A stretch of DNA of 64,000 bases from Paludibacter sp. (GCA_019163375.1 JAFLKK010000005.1:97511-161510), one strand, 5' to 3'; positions 54,349-63,485 are shown, counted from the first letter of the stretch. The notes: generated by a model not told the origin, from the sequence alone. Numbers and translations: made by a program.

Positions 54349-55476
54349 ATGAAAAAGATAATTCTAGTTTTTGTTATCCAATTATTTATTAACCTTGGGT
54401 ATAGCCAACATCATGCTTCTATAATCAGAGCCTATTCTGTAGATATAATGGGCGATACTATTGTAAAAGATGAGCATGGTAACAAGATAGAAGTAATTTC
54501 GAAAGATATTTTCGGAAACAAGGTAATTAAAGATGGAAACGGACAAACTATCAAGGTTATTTCGAAGGATATTTTTGGAAACACGATTGTAAAAGATGGT
54601 AATGGGCAAACTATCCAGACTATTTCGAAAGATATTTTTGGAAGCACGATTGTAAAAGATGGTGATGGACAAACTATCAAGACTATCTCGAAAGATATTT
54701 TTGGAAGCACGATTGTAAAAGATGGTGATGGGCAAACTATCAAGACTATCTCGAAGGATATTTTTGGAAGTACGATTGTAAAAGATGGTGATGGGCAAAC
54801 TATCAAGACTATCTCGAAAGATATTTTTGGAAATACAGTTGTTAAAGAAGATAATGGGCATAAAGTTCTTAGCATAGAACAAAATATTTTTGATGATACG
54901 GTAATTAAGGACGAAAAAGGACAAACTATCAAAACTATTTCGAAAGACATTTTTGGCAGTACGATTGTAAAAGATGGTAATGGGCAAACTATTAAATCTA
55001 TTTCGAAAGATATCTTTGGAAACACAGTTATTAAAGATGGTAATAGTAAGACTATCAATACTATCTCGAAAGATATATTTGGTAATACTGTGATAAAAAA
55101 TGATAACGGAATAACAATTATCAGTATAGGAAAAAATATATTTGGTGATAAAGTGATTAAAGGTGAAAATGGACAGATTATCAAAACAATTTCGAAAGAC
55201 ATATTTGGCAATACAATAATAAAAGATGGCGATGGTCGAAAAGTTAGCAGTATAGAGAAGGATATATTTGGCAATACCCTGATTAAAGATGGAAATGGGC
55301 AGCTTATTAAAAGCTTTTCGAAAGATGCGTTTGGTGATTTGGTGGTGAAAACAGAGAACCCGGAACCGGAGTCTATGCATTCAACTAAAATAACCGTGGA
55401 TTTATTACAATTTGATGATGATGGAAACTTGAGTGAAAACTCATTAATTAATTTTATTCTGGGAAATACAAAATAA
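54349..55476 (+). CDS. Secreted protein of fifteen 21-residue repeats
   Basis: This 375-residue protein has a signal peptide (MKKIILVFVIQLFINLGYSQ) followed, from about residue 29 to 344, by fifteen consecutive 21-residue units. The consensus is SKDIFGNTIVKDGNGQTIKT plus I. Three units near residues 97-159 are almost identical at the DNA level (63-bp tandem repeats 54636-54824), so the array has recently expanded. Each unit looks like two short beta strands with a D-G-N-G turn, which would suit a beta-solenoid. The C-terminal 30 residues (MHSTKITVDLLQFDDDGNLS) differ. The repeat resembles no family I know. Long open frames on the opposite strand are by-products of the repeat. Confidence 0.85.
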   Translation: MKKIILVFVIQLFINLGYSQHHASIIRAYSVDIMGDTIVKDEHGNKIEVISKDIFGNKVIKDGNGQTIKVISKDIFGNTIVKDGNGQTIQTISKDIFGSTIVKDGDGQTIKTISKDIFGSTIVKDGDGQTIKTISKDIFGSTIVKDGDGQTIKTISKDIFGNTVVKEDNGHKVLSIEQNIFDDTVIKDEKGQTIKTISKDIFGSTIVKDGNGQTIKSISKDIFGNTVIKDGNSKTINTISKDIFGNTVIKNDNGITIISIGKNIFGDKVIKGENGQIIKTISKDIFGNTIIKDGDGRKVSSIEKDIFGNTLIKDGNGQLIKSFSKDAFGDLVVKTENPEPESMHSTKITVDLLQFDDDGNLSENSLINFILGNTK

Positions 55477-55528
55477 GATTATTGCAAATGATTTTTAATC
55501 CAAAATAAATAATAATATTAAAACAATT

Positions 55529-56434
55529 ATGGAGTTAGTATACAAAGGCAAAAGTCAGGGTTGGAAAAACATTCTGAAAATCATTATTCCTTATTTGGTT
55601 ATAGTTGGTATATTTGAACTGATTGGAGGTCTTATCGTGGGTTTAGACTTTAGGCATATGCAACCGAATAGTCAAACAACAGCTCAGCGGTTTGTAACCT
55701 GTTTTATGGGAATGGTTGGAACCCTTGGTTTAGTATGGCTATTTACCACCAAAGTAGATAAAAAATCATTTACAAGCATTGGCCTTGATAAAACCAACAT
55801 GGTCAAAGATATAGCATTAGGACTTGCCATGGGTTTTGTGATTATGTTGTCGGGGTTTTCTATTCTTGTGCTTACTCATCAACTTCAATTTGTTGACATT
55901 AAGTTCAATGCGTTGAATTTGGTGTATAGTGTTGGAATCTTTGTTTTTGTAGCCGTATCCGAAGAAGTATTTACCCGTGGTTATATTCTCAGAAACCTTG
56001 CCATTTCGTTTAATAAATATGTGGCATTGGTTGTTTCGGCTTTGATATTCAGTTTAATGCACCTGGGTAACCCCAATACCAATCTGGTTGGTTTATCTAT
56101 CATCTTCCTTTCGGGAGTGGTACTGGGTCTTCCCTATTTGTATACCAGGAATCTTTGGTTTCCGATAGCACTACACTTTAGTTGGAATTTCTTTCAAGGT
56201 CCTATCTTTGGTTTCAATGTGAGTGGTCTGAATTTTTATAAACTTATTGAAACAAAATATGCTACACCCAATAACTGGAATGGTGGTGAGTTTGGTTTCG
56301 AAGGTTCAATAGTGGCTGTTTTCTTCCTGCTTGGTGCATTGGCTGTCATCTATTTTCTATTCAGGAATAGAAAAGCTATTGAAGAGCCTGAGGTAGATGA
56401 GTTGGAAGCTTATTCTCCCATTGCCCAAGGTTGA
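55529..56434 (+). CDS. CPBP-family intramembrane metalloprotease
   Basis: This 301-residue protein has eight or so transmembrane helices. The CPBP/Abi motif is intact: EEVFTRGYILRN (about 144-155), FSLMHLGNP with His178 and ALHFSWNFFQG with a third His (about 215). In this family (CAAX proteases and bacteriocin-processing enzymes) the Glu pair and two His form the active site. The stop codon lies inside a palindrome (56426-56441), so a REP-like element abuts the gene. It precedes an ABC transporter pair on the same strand. Confidence 0.9.
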   Translation: MELVYKGKSQGWKNILKIIIPYLVIVGIFELIGGLIVGLDFRHMQPNSQTTAQRFVTCFMGMVGTLGLVWLFTTKVDKKSFTSIGLDKTNMVKDIALGLAMGFVIMLSGFSILVLTHQLQFVDIKFNALNLVYSVGIFVFVAVSEEVFTRGYILRNLAISFNKYVALVVSALIFSLMHLGNPNTNLVGLSIIFLSGVVLGLPYLYTRNLWFPIALHFSWNFFQGPIFGFNVSGLNFYKLIETKYATPNNWNGGEFGFEGSIVAVFFLLGALAVIYFLFRNRKAIEEPEVDELEAYSPIAQG

Positions 56435-56470
56435 AACCTTGAGTAACAATATAGATCGTTCCTACGGAAC
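56426..56470. repeat. Two REP-like palindromes after the CPBP gene
   Basis: CAAGGTT-GA-AACCTTG (56426-56441) overlaps the CPBP stop codon, and GTTCC-TAC-GGAAC (56458-56470) follows. The style (short perfect arms, 2-3-nt loop) matches the cluster at 53586-53670. Confidence 0.6.
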
Positions 56471-56534
56471 TTATTTGATATGAAATGTATTTGTAGAAAA
56501 ACGTATTAATTTATTACAATCCTATAAACTCTAA

Positions 56535-57320
56535 ATGCAAATGAATAACCAAAACATCGTTGAGATTCGTAATCTCGAAAAAAGATACGGACAAAAGCAA
56601 GTTCTACACGGTATTAATTTAGAAATTACTGCCGGACAAATCATTGGATATATTGGGCCAAACGGTGCCGGGAAATCAACTACCGTAAAGATTCTTTGTG
56701 GTTTGATCAATGAATTTGATGGTGATATAAGCATTTTCGGAAAAGATCTTCGCACCAACACCCTGGAAATAAAAAAGCAGGTAGGTTATATTCCTGAAAA
56801 TGCCGTTTTATACGAATCGCTTACTCCAATGGAATTTATGGAGTTTATTGGCGAAATGCGTGGTTTGGAAAATGAAGTAACCCGGTCGAAAGCAGAAGCA
56901 TTGATGAATATCTTCGAAATGAAAGCAAATCTGAATCAACGAATTGCAACATTCTCGAAAGGTATGCGTCAGAAAGTAATGATTTGCTCGGCTTTATTGC
57001 ATAATCCCGACCTTATATTTATGGACGAGCCTTTATCGGGGCTAGATGCTAATTCAGTCATCATGGTCAAAGAAATGCTTATCCATTTGGCCCGCGAAGG
57101 AAAAACGGTGTTCTATAGTTCACACCTCATGGACGTGGTGGAAAAAATATCCGATCGAATAATATTGATTGATCAGGGAAAAGTGATTGCCGACGGGTCG
57201 TTTGACGAACTGAACAAATTATCGAACGATGAAAATCTAGAGAAAATGTTCACTCGCTTGACAGGAAACACCAATCACAGCGAAAAAGCAGAAGCATTCA
57301 TTAACGCATTCGAAAAATAA
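56535..57320 (+). CDS. ABC transporter ATP-binding protein
   Basis: This 261-residue ATPase of the ABC-2 type has Walker A GPNGAGKST (about 38-46), a signature FSKGMRQKV (LSGGQ-like, about 142) and Walker B LIFMDEPLSGLD (about 160). The His-loop YSSHLMDVVE follows. It is 5 nt before the permease gene and is certainly co-transcribed with it. The signature with FSKG is normal for this export class. The substrate is unknown. Confidence 0.93.
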   Translation: MQMNNQNIVEIRNLEKRYGQKQVLHGINLEITAGQIIGYIGPNGAGKSTTVKILCGLINEFDGDISIFGKDLRTNTLEIKKQVGYIPENAVLYESLTPMEFMEFIGEMRGLENEVTRSKAEALMNIFEMKANLNQRIATFSKGMRQKVMICSALLHNPDLIFMDEPLSGLDANSVIMVKEMLIHLAREGKTVFYSSHLMDVVEKISDRIILIDQGKVIADGSFDELNKLSNDENLEKMFTRLTGNTNHSEKAEAFINAFEK

Positions 57321-57325
57321 GCCTT

Positions 57326-58999
57326 ATGATTCGATTTTTACTTTCGCTTTTTAAACCTTTTCGTTGGTTTATTGAAAAAATGGATGCCGATTATAATCAG
57401 TTTATCCGCATTCTTCAACTAAAGTTGACCATGGACGACCGACGAATGAAAGGATTGGGGAATAAATCAAAACAAGAAACTGAAAATGCATTGCTCAAAC
57501 AATCCTTTATGCAGATTCTGTTTGGGATATTCTTTGCAACATTTTTATTGATGATTAAATCGCAGTTTACGTACTATTATTTTTCGCATACTTTCTTGAT
57601 GGCCATGATGGCGATGATGATTATATCTGAATTCACCACCATATTGTTTGATACTTCCGAAAATGTTATCATTCAGCCGCTTCCTATTAAAGGAAACACC
57701 ATTAGTTTGGCTCGTAATGCGCATGTATTCATATACCTGTCGTTAATGGCCTTTAATCTTTCGGTTATTTCAATCGCTGTTGCCGTTTTCAAGTTTGGAA
57801 TTGCTTCAGCATTGATATTTTCGTTTACCATATTCATGAACGTGTTGTTTACCTTGTTTTTGGCCAACGTACTTTACTTGCTTATTATGCGACTTGCCAG
57901 TGGTGAGAAATTAAAGAACTTGCTGATGTACTTTCAGATAGTTATTGCTATTCTGTTTATGTTAGCCTATCAATTTGGTATAAATATGGTAGATAAGACG
58001 CATATCGAGAACATGATTCTACCGGTTTATTGGTATACTTATCTGGTTCCACCCGCTTTTTTTTCGGGTTTAATAGAAGCTTTGAGTTCCCGGATGTTTG
58101 ATCAGCAACATCTTATTTTTATTGCTGAAGCATTAATTATTCCACCGATAGCTATTTATCTCACCGGTAAATATCTAACGCCTGTATTCAACCGTAAACT
58201 AATGGACTTGGAACAAGGTGACAGAGTGTCCAAAATAAAAACTGAGAATGGGCGTGAAAGCTTGTGGTACAGAATACTATCTGCTGTATTTATCCACCGT
58301 CAGGATGAAAAAGCGGCCTTTAAGCTGATATGGATTATGTCGGGGCGCGAGCGATTGTTTAAGCAAACCTTGCTACCGGCATTCGGGTATATTGTAATCA
58401 TGATTATTGTTCCATTTTTCAACAAATCATTTAATTTTAATGAATTAAATCAAGGTTACAAATACTTACTAATTCTCTATGCTTTCGTTTTCATCGGTGC
58501 TTCTCTATCAGGTTCGTTGGTGAGCGGCAATAATCAACATGCCGCATGGGTTTTTAAAACGATGCCTCTCTCCTCACCTGCCTGTTATTTTAAAGGATTT
58601 ATCAAAGCAGCTTTTGCACGCTTCTTTATTCCGTTTTATGCACTATTAGCCATCGTTGTTTGTTCCATTTGGGGACTAAAAGTACTACCCGATGTTATCA
58701 TTGCTTTGTTGGCTATTTATCTGTTTACCATAGTATTCTACTATTATCAAAATGCAAATTTCCCCTTTGGGATGGAAAAAATAGCCACTCAGGGCGGAGC
58801 TGCATTTTTAAAAGTAATGGGATTAATACTGGTAGCTGTGCTACTTGGAGTCTCGCATTATTTTTTATTGAAATGGTTTTACCTTGCTAATTTATTGCTT
58901 ATTCCGGTTTATCTGATGGCTATTTATTATGTAAACCGTATTTTTGTGTACAAAAAAATAACCTGGGAAAGAGTGGATAGTGTGAATAGCTATTCCTAA
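57326..58999 (+). CDS. ABC-2 type permease
   Basis: This 557-residue membrane protein has about twelve transmembrane segments in two halves: ILFGIFFATFLLMIKSQ through LLIMRLASG, and LLPAFGYIVIMIIVPFF through LLIPVYLMAIYYV. A soluble loop lies at residues about 285-350 (RVSKIKTENGRESLWYRIL). It is paired with the ATPase upstream. Such permeases move peptides, lipids or drugs. The CPBP protease upstream is sometimes found with bacteriocin exporters, but no bacteriocin precursor is visible here. Confidence 0.88.
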   Translation: MIRFLLSLFKPFRWFIEKMDADYNQFIRILQLKLTMDDRRMKGLGNKSKQETENALLKQSFMQILFGIFFATFLLMIKSQFTYYYFSHTFLMAMMAMMIISEFTTILFDTSENVIIQPLPIKGNTISLARNAHVFIYLSLMAFNLSVISIAVAVFKFGIASALIFSFTIFMNVLFTLFLANVLYLLIMRLASGEKLKNLLMYFQIVIAILFMLAYQFGINMVDKTHIENMILPVYWYTYLVPPAFFSGLIEALSSRMFDQQHLIFIAEALIIPPIAIYLTGKYLTPVFNRKLMDLEQGDRVSKIKTENGRESLWYRILSAVFIHRQDEKAAFKLIWIMSGRERLFKQTLLPAFGYIVIMIIVPFFNKSFNFNELNQGYKYLLILYAFVFIGASLSGSLVSGNNQHAAWVFKTMPLSSPACYFKGFIKAAFARFFIPFYALLAIVVCSIWGLKVLPDVIIALLAIYLFTIVFYYYQNANFPFGMEKIATQGGAAFLKVMGLILVAVLLGVSHYFLLKWFYLANLLLIPVYLMAIYYVNRIFVYKKITWERVDSVNSYS

Positions 59000-59032
59000 C
59001 CATAAAATCGAGTGTTCCAATTATAAAACTGT

Positions 59033-59353
59033 ATGAAAACTATTGAAATGATTCAGAAATTATCCATTTTGCATTGTCTGTATCAGATGATTGCCTCTGC
59101 TGATGGAGCTATTGATGACGAAAGAGATCAGGCGGCAATTGAAATTGCACTGTCTGAATTGGATTTACCCTCTAATTGCTGGGATAGAGCATTGCGACTG
59201 AACCCTCACGATTGCTTTATTCATGTATCCACTTTGAACGATGATGATAAGCAACAATTTAAAAACTTATTGCTTAAAATTGCGGACATGGGTGGCAATT
59301 CTTTTTTTAGAGTTAGTTGTGCGAACCATATTTTTCAACTTGCAAATATCTAA
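59033..59353 (+). CDS. TerB-like small protein
   Basis: This 106-residue helical protein contains LYQMIASADGAIDDERDQAAIEIALSEL near the N-terminus, which is the acidic helix motif (ADGxIxxxE) of TerB-like proteins. TerB-like domains are linked to tellurite resistance, membrane stress and toxin systems, but the single copy here says little about role. It is 33 nt after the permease gene and is probably co-transcribed. Confidence 0.6.
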   Translation: MKTIEMIQKLSILHCLYQMIASADGAIDDERDQAAIEIALSELDLPSNCWDRALRLNPHDCFIHVSTLNDDDKQQFKNLLLKIADMGGNSFFRVSCANHIFQLANI

Positions 59354-59545
59354 AAAAATATTTTTTTGATTTATTTTCTTTTAATAAAACATCTAAATAA
59401 CATTGTCAGTTAGAATATTAAGATAAAAATAGCCCTAAATATGCGACTTTAAGACGGAATTGATATTATCCATTTTTATTTCAAAATTAAATATTATCTT
59501 TATCTCATAAAATAAAAAAATTACAAAAATAAAAATGACAGGAAT

Positions 59546-60292
59546 ATGAGTGACGACAATTTTAGAATTTTACTACTGGAAGAAAATGAGAATCTGGGTG
59601 TAATGATGAGTGATTTCTTAGTTCGCAAAAATTTTCGGGTTGACTTAATGTTAAATGCAAAAGCAGGTTTTGAAGCCTTTATCGAATACAAGCATAAAAT
59701 GTGTATTATCGATATTGCATTGTTAGGAGAAGACGGTTTTAAGATGGTTGATGAAATACATCAATTAAATCCGGACACCTATGTAATTGTGCTTCTGCCT
59801 AAATTAATGAAGGTTGTGAGATTGAATATTGAAAATGAAATTCATCTCAACAAACCGTTTAGTATTGAAGATTTAGTGAGAATTATAAAATTCAAAAACA
59901 GGTCGAAAGTTAGTGGAATATCCAGCGCAAGAGCAAATAAGGATGTTTATGAACCATCGGAAGTAAAAACGTACAAAATAGGGAAATACATTTTTGAGGT
60001 TCACAGAAAACGATTGACACTAGATAATCAATCGACTTATCTTACCAAAAAAGAAGCCGGATTACTCGCAATAATTGTTGAAAATGCAAATGGCCTGGTA
60101 CAACGTGAAACTATTCTTGAAAAAATATGGGCAAATGACAGTGAATCACACCGTAAAGCAAGAAGCATGGATGTATATATTTGCAAATTGAGAAAATTAT
60201 TGGCTGCCGACCCTAACCTTTATTTAGTAAACCACCATAGTATTGGTTACCAAATGATTGGAGAGGTTTCAGAAATTGAAAATAACATTTAA
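59546..60292 (+). CDS. Atypical response regulator with OmpR-type winged helix
   Basis: This 248-residue protein has an N-terminal receiver-like domain (1-115) and a C-terminal winged helix (about 150-245, with ARSMDVYICKLRKLL). The phospho-Asp D56 (CIIDIALLGEDGF) and the Lys K103 (LNKPF) are kept. The acidic pair is Glu12-Glu13 (LLLEEN) and the conserved Thr/Ser of beta-4 is replaced by Leu-Pro (IVLLPK). Phosphorylation may be absent or unusual. The output domain is close to the stand-alone regulator at 27723. No histidine kinase is nearby. Confidence 0.85.
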   Translation: MSDDNFRILLLEENENLGVMMSDFLVRKNFRVDLMLNAKAGFEAFIEYKHKMCIIDIALLGEDGFKMVDEIHQLNPDTYVIVLLPKLMKVVRLNIENEIHLNKPFSIEDLVRIIKFKNRSKVSGISSARANKDVYEPSEVKTYKIGKYIFEVHRKRLTLDNQSTYLTKKEAGLLAIIVENANGLVQRETILEKIWANDSESHRKARSMDVYICKLRKLLAADPNLYLVNHHSIGYQMIGEVSEIENNI

Positions 60293-60371
60293 AAACATCA
60301 CATATAAAAATTTAAGCGGAATGCATCGGGCATTCAATGAATTTGAATTAAGTGTAACGATAAAAGAAAAT

Positions 60372-60899
60372 ATGAAGAGTAATAAATTGATGATTCTCAC
60401 TATGTCCTTATTTCTAATTTTGGCTTACTCATGCATGAAAGATAACTCTGCAGAGATAGTTGCAAAATGGAAAACACAAAATGAAACTTATTTCGCAAAT
60501 ATGAAAGATAGCGCTGGTTATGTTTTGCATGAAATCCCATCTGCTCCTGCCGGATATAGTTACTACTATAAAATTAAAACACAAGGTGATCAAACTAGTG
60601 AGAGCCCAATATCTACCGACTCTGTTTATGTGAATTACAGAGGAAGAACAATTAGTGGAGCCGTATTTGATCAGACCTATTCAGGCACAACTCCGGTTGG
60701 TAATGCAACTGCTACACCACGTATGTTTAAATTGAATCAGCTCATCTCCGGGTGGACTTACAATCTGATGCAGATGAAAGTTGGCGAAATAAGAACCATT
60801 GTATTACCACAACAACTTGCGTATGGTGATGACTTCTTACCATCGATGCCCTACTCTACTCTTATATTTGATATTCAACTTGTATATTACAAAAGGTGA
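60372..60899 (+). CDS. FKBP-type peptidyl-prolyl isomerase lipoprotein
   Basis: This 175-residue protein starts at the ATG at 60372 (MKSNKLMILTMSLFLILAYSC). The lipobox LAYSC ends near residue 21, so the mature protein is lipid-anchored. The FKBP domain has YVNYRGRTISGAVFDQTY and VGEIRTIVLPQQLAYG, with an irregular first strand. An earlier in-frame ATG at 60258 would overlap the regulator by 35 nt and is not supported. FKBPs assist protein folding in the periplasm or at the outer membrane. Confidence 0.88.
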   Translation: MKSNKLMILTMSLFLILAYSCMKDNSAEIVAKWKTQNETYFANMKDSAGYVLHEIPSAPAGYSYYYKIKTQGDQTSESPISTDSVYVNYRGRTISGAVFDQTYSGTTPVGNATATPRMFKLNQLISGWTYNLMQMKVGEIRTIVLPQQLAYGDDFLPSMPYSTLIFDIQLVYYKR

Positions 60900-60930
60900 T
60901 ATACTAGTTATAAAGAACATTATACTTTTA

Positions 60931-60967
60931 AAAGCTGGCAAATCGTTTAGACTTGTCAGCTTTTTTT
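60931..60967 (+). terminator. Rho-independent terminator after the FKBP gene
   Basis: AAAGCTG and CAGCTTT pair (with extra CAA/TTG pairs across one G-T wobble) and are followed by TTTTTTT. Confidence 0.75.
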
Positions 60968-60974
60968 ACTTTAA

Positions 60975-61012
60975 AAATGCGCTCTCGGGAACTTTCTATC
61001 GAGAGCGCATTT
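60975..61012 (+). terminator. Second strong hairpin after the FKBP gene
   Basis: AAATGCGCTCTCG and CGAGAGCGCATTT form a perfect 13-bp stem with a 12-nt loop. Back-to-back with the previous terminator, it insulates the curlin locus. Confidence 0.75.
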
Positions 61013-61798
61013 TAAATTTTATTTCTATGTGAATTACAAATTTCACTATTTCTTCATAATCCTGTTTTTATAGTTAATTGTATCACTATTTGTGTTTTTT
61101 GTAAATGCTTACCAGATAAGGTCTTTCCGAAATTATCTAAATATATTATAATACATAAACAATATATAACATATTTTAATAGCACTTTGTGTTTCACGTG
61201 TCGTATTTAGTTCTATATTTGCAGACGTACAATTAAGACAAATTATAATATATTATATATTATTATATCAATATTGTAATTATTACAACTTGTAGATCGT
61301 TATAAAAAATAACAATTACTATGCATAGAGCTTTACATAGCTCTAAAAAAGACCTATCGAAAGATACTATTTTGATTTATTGGCAACTCTTGATTAAAAA
61401 GTAACTAAACCCGGTTAGAATTTAATCATGAATCTATTTTGAGGGTTTTATTTCTGATATACATAGATTTAGGCATCTTTAGAAATCAAACCTGGCAGAC
61501 CGCTCAACTCCTCACAACGAAACTATCTTATTAGTTTTAATTCATTTCGCATTTAATGTTCAAATATTTATGTGCTTTCTTTCAAAAGAGAGGCATACTT
61601 CAGCACCAACAGTTAAATATATTTAACTAAATATACATTAAGTGTAAAATAAATTTTTGTAGCAATTAATACAATCTTATGTCGTAGTATTTAAATTGCA
61701 ATTTATCAGCTCAAATCCCCGAATATATCTGACTATTTATTTTTCTCTAAGAAATTTCTATCAGAATCATTTATATTAAACACAATAATCAGAGCATT
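61013..61798. other. Long non-coding leader region of the curlin locus
   Basis: There is no credible coding frame in this 786-bp region. TATATTTG at 61214-61221 is a plausible -7 box; if used, the leader would be about 570 nt. An AGAGCT / AGCTCT hairpin lies at 61327-61344 in a plus-strand transcript. Such a long leader could hold post-transcriptional control of the curlin genes. Confidence 0.45.
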
Positions 61799-62155
61799 AT
61801 GAAGAATCAATTACTTAGCTGCGCCATGACTTTCATCCTTTCTGTTTTGATGAGCACAACTGTTTGGGGTCAGCAAAATGAACCAAGCAAAAGCAAAACA
61901 AATGAAAATTCCATAGTAGTAAAATTGGCGGCCGATACATCTCATTTTTCAATAAAAGTATCCGGCTCAACAAACTGTGTAAAGGTAAATGGAAAAATAA
62001 TGACCTCAACTACCGATTCAACAAATACAAATAATAAAATTAGTGTTAGTGGCGAAAGAAATACAGTCTCAATAATTCAGAGTGATAGAAAATCGGATGT
62101 AAATATAAAACAAGAAGGAGCACATAATCAGGCAATTATATCTCAAAGAAAATAA
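61799..62155 (+). CDS. Small secreted protein with one curlin-like motif
   Basis: This 118-residue protein has a signal peptide (MKNQLLSCAMTFILSVLMSTTVWGQQ, cleavage near residue 25). The mature region is Ser-, Thr-, Asn- and Lys-rich. The end carries a curlin-like motif (NTVSIIQSDRKSDVNIKQEG then AHNQAIISQ). A single repeat and its place at the head of the operon suit a minor or nucleator subunit such as CsgB. No other evidence fixes that role. Confidence 0.7.
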   Translation: MKNQLLSCAMTFILSVLMSTTVWGQQNEPSKSKTNENSIVVKLAADTSHFSIKVSGSTNCVKVNGKIMTSTTDSTNTNNKISVSGERNTVSIIQSDRKSDVNIKQEGAHNQAIISQRK

Positions 62156-62208
62156 CCGGTATTATATAATAATCAAGATTTTTTAACGCAACAAAAAAAA
62201 CAAATCTT

Positions 62209-63282
62209 ATGAAAAAGTTAAGTTTTATTATCGCAGCTCTCCTATTGTTTGTAGGAGTATCATTGGGACAAACAAACGTAGCAAATGTCACAGAATCGGG
62301 TACTGGACAAAATGCTTCAATCGATCAAAACGGGATTTTAAATAAATCCTACGTTACTCAGTCTAACTTAGAAAACACGGCCAAAGTAACTCAAATTAAT
62401 CACAATGCAGCATTTAGTACTCTTTCTGAGGTTAATCAATCGGGAGAAAAGAATTTATCGACCATCGAGCAAAACTCCAATGGATCGTTAACGACTAATC
62501 CTAATGTTGTTGGAGCTTTGAAAGCTGTTACAACTCAGTCTGGTAATCTGAACAAAGCGCTTCAAGTGCAGGGTCCAACATTGACAAATAATCAGCAGGG
62601 TAAATCACTTGCAGAAATTGTACAAAGTGGCAACGAAAATTATGCATCACAACATCAATTGAGATATGCCAATGATGCAAAAATAGTTCAATCGGGCCAT
62701 AGAAATACAGCCATGCAAGCCCAAGATGCAAAAATACTTCCTGAAGAAGAAGGAAGTGCAAACATTGCCTATATCGAACAAGGAGGAAGCGATAATACAG
62801 CTACTCAAACTCAGGATGGTTGGGCTAATGATGTAAAAGCATATCAAGCAGGCAATGGAAATACTTCAACTCAAATTCAACAGGACTATTCCTGGAAGAG
62901 TAAAGCTGATGTACACCAATCAGGCAACTATAATAAAGCTGATCAATTGCAGGTCGGCAATTTAAATTCTGCTGGCATTAATCAGGAATCAGGTTATAAT
63001 ACAGCTAAGCAAACCCAAACTACCTTAGGAGCTTCTCGTGGAGGCACAAATTATGATCCTTACAACGAAGCATGTATCGGTCAAAAGGGTGGTGACGGTA
63101 ATATTGCCGAACAAACTCAAACTTCACCTGGTGCAGGTGCAATAGAAAATTATGCACAAATTTGTCAGGATGGTGCTTTGAATTATGCAACACAAGTTCA
63201 GGTTGGTGGTGATAATTCAAGTATAATCTCTCAAGTTGGCAATGGAAACCATGCAGTTGTATCTCAAATGATGGTCCCATAA
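62209..63282 (+). CDS. Curlin-repeat amyloid subunit (CsgA-like)
   Basis: This 357-residue protein has a signal peptide (MKKLSFIIAALLLFVGVSLGQ). The mature part consists of repeats of about 20-25 residues with the curlin pattern Q-x-G-x-x-N-x-A-x-x-x-Q: QSGNLNKALQVQ, QSGNENYASQHQ, QSGHRNTAMQAQ, QAGNGNTSTQIQ, QSGNYNKADQLQ and others. Curlin proteins are secreted unfolded and polymerise into extracellular amyloid fibres for biofilm. At 357 residues it is longer than E. coli CsgA (about 150). It has a close paralogue at 63570. Confidence 0.88.
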   Translation: MKKLSFIIAALLLFVGVSLGQTNVANVTESGTGQNASIDQNGILNKSYVTQSNLENTAKVTQINHNAAFSTLSEVNQSGEKNLSTIEQNSNGSLTTNPNVVGALKAVTTQSGNLNKALQVQGPTLTNNQQGKSLAEIVQSGNENYASQHQLRYANDAKIVQSGHRNTAMQAQDAKILPEEEGSANIAYIEQGGSDNTATQTQDGWANDVKAYQAGNGNTSTQIQQDYSWKSKADVHQSGNYNKADQLQVGNLNSAGINQESGYNTAKQTQTTLGASRGGTNYDPYNEACIGQKGGDGNIAEQTQTSPGAGAIENYAQICQDGALNYATQVQVGGDNSSIISQVGNGNHAVVSQMMVP

Positions 63283-63485
63283 GTAGTGAGCGTTAAATAA
63301 CTACAGAAGTTTTTATCAGGTAAGTATAGCTATGAATTTGAAGGTCAAATTTATATTAATTTAATAAAAAATGATATACACAAGATATACAAATTTAAAA
63401 GCTTAAATATTATACCGGTTATTACATTCCTGGAAAGTTTCTGTAACTATTTAAGATTAGAATCAAACAGGCATAAGGTTTAAAG

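Noticed and set aside
54382-55380. Long open frames on the minus strand opposite the repeat protein
   Set aside because: They follow from the repeated codons of the plus-strand gene, have no signal peptide or known domain, and no promoter.
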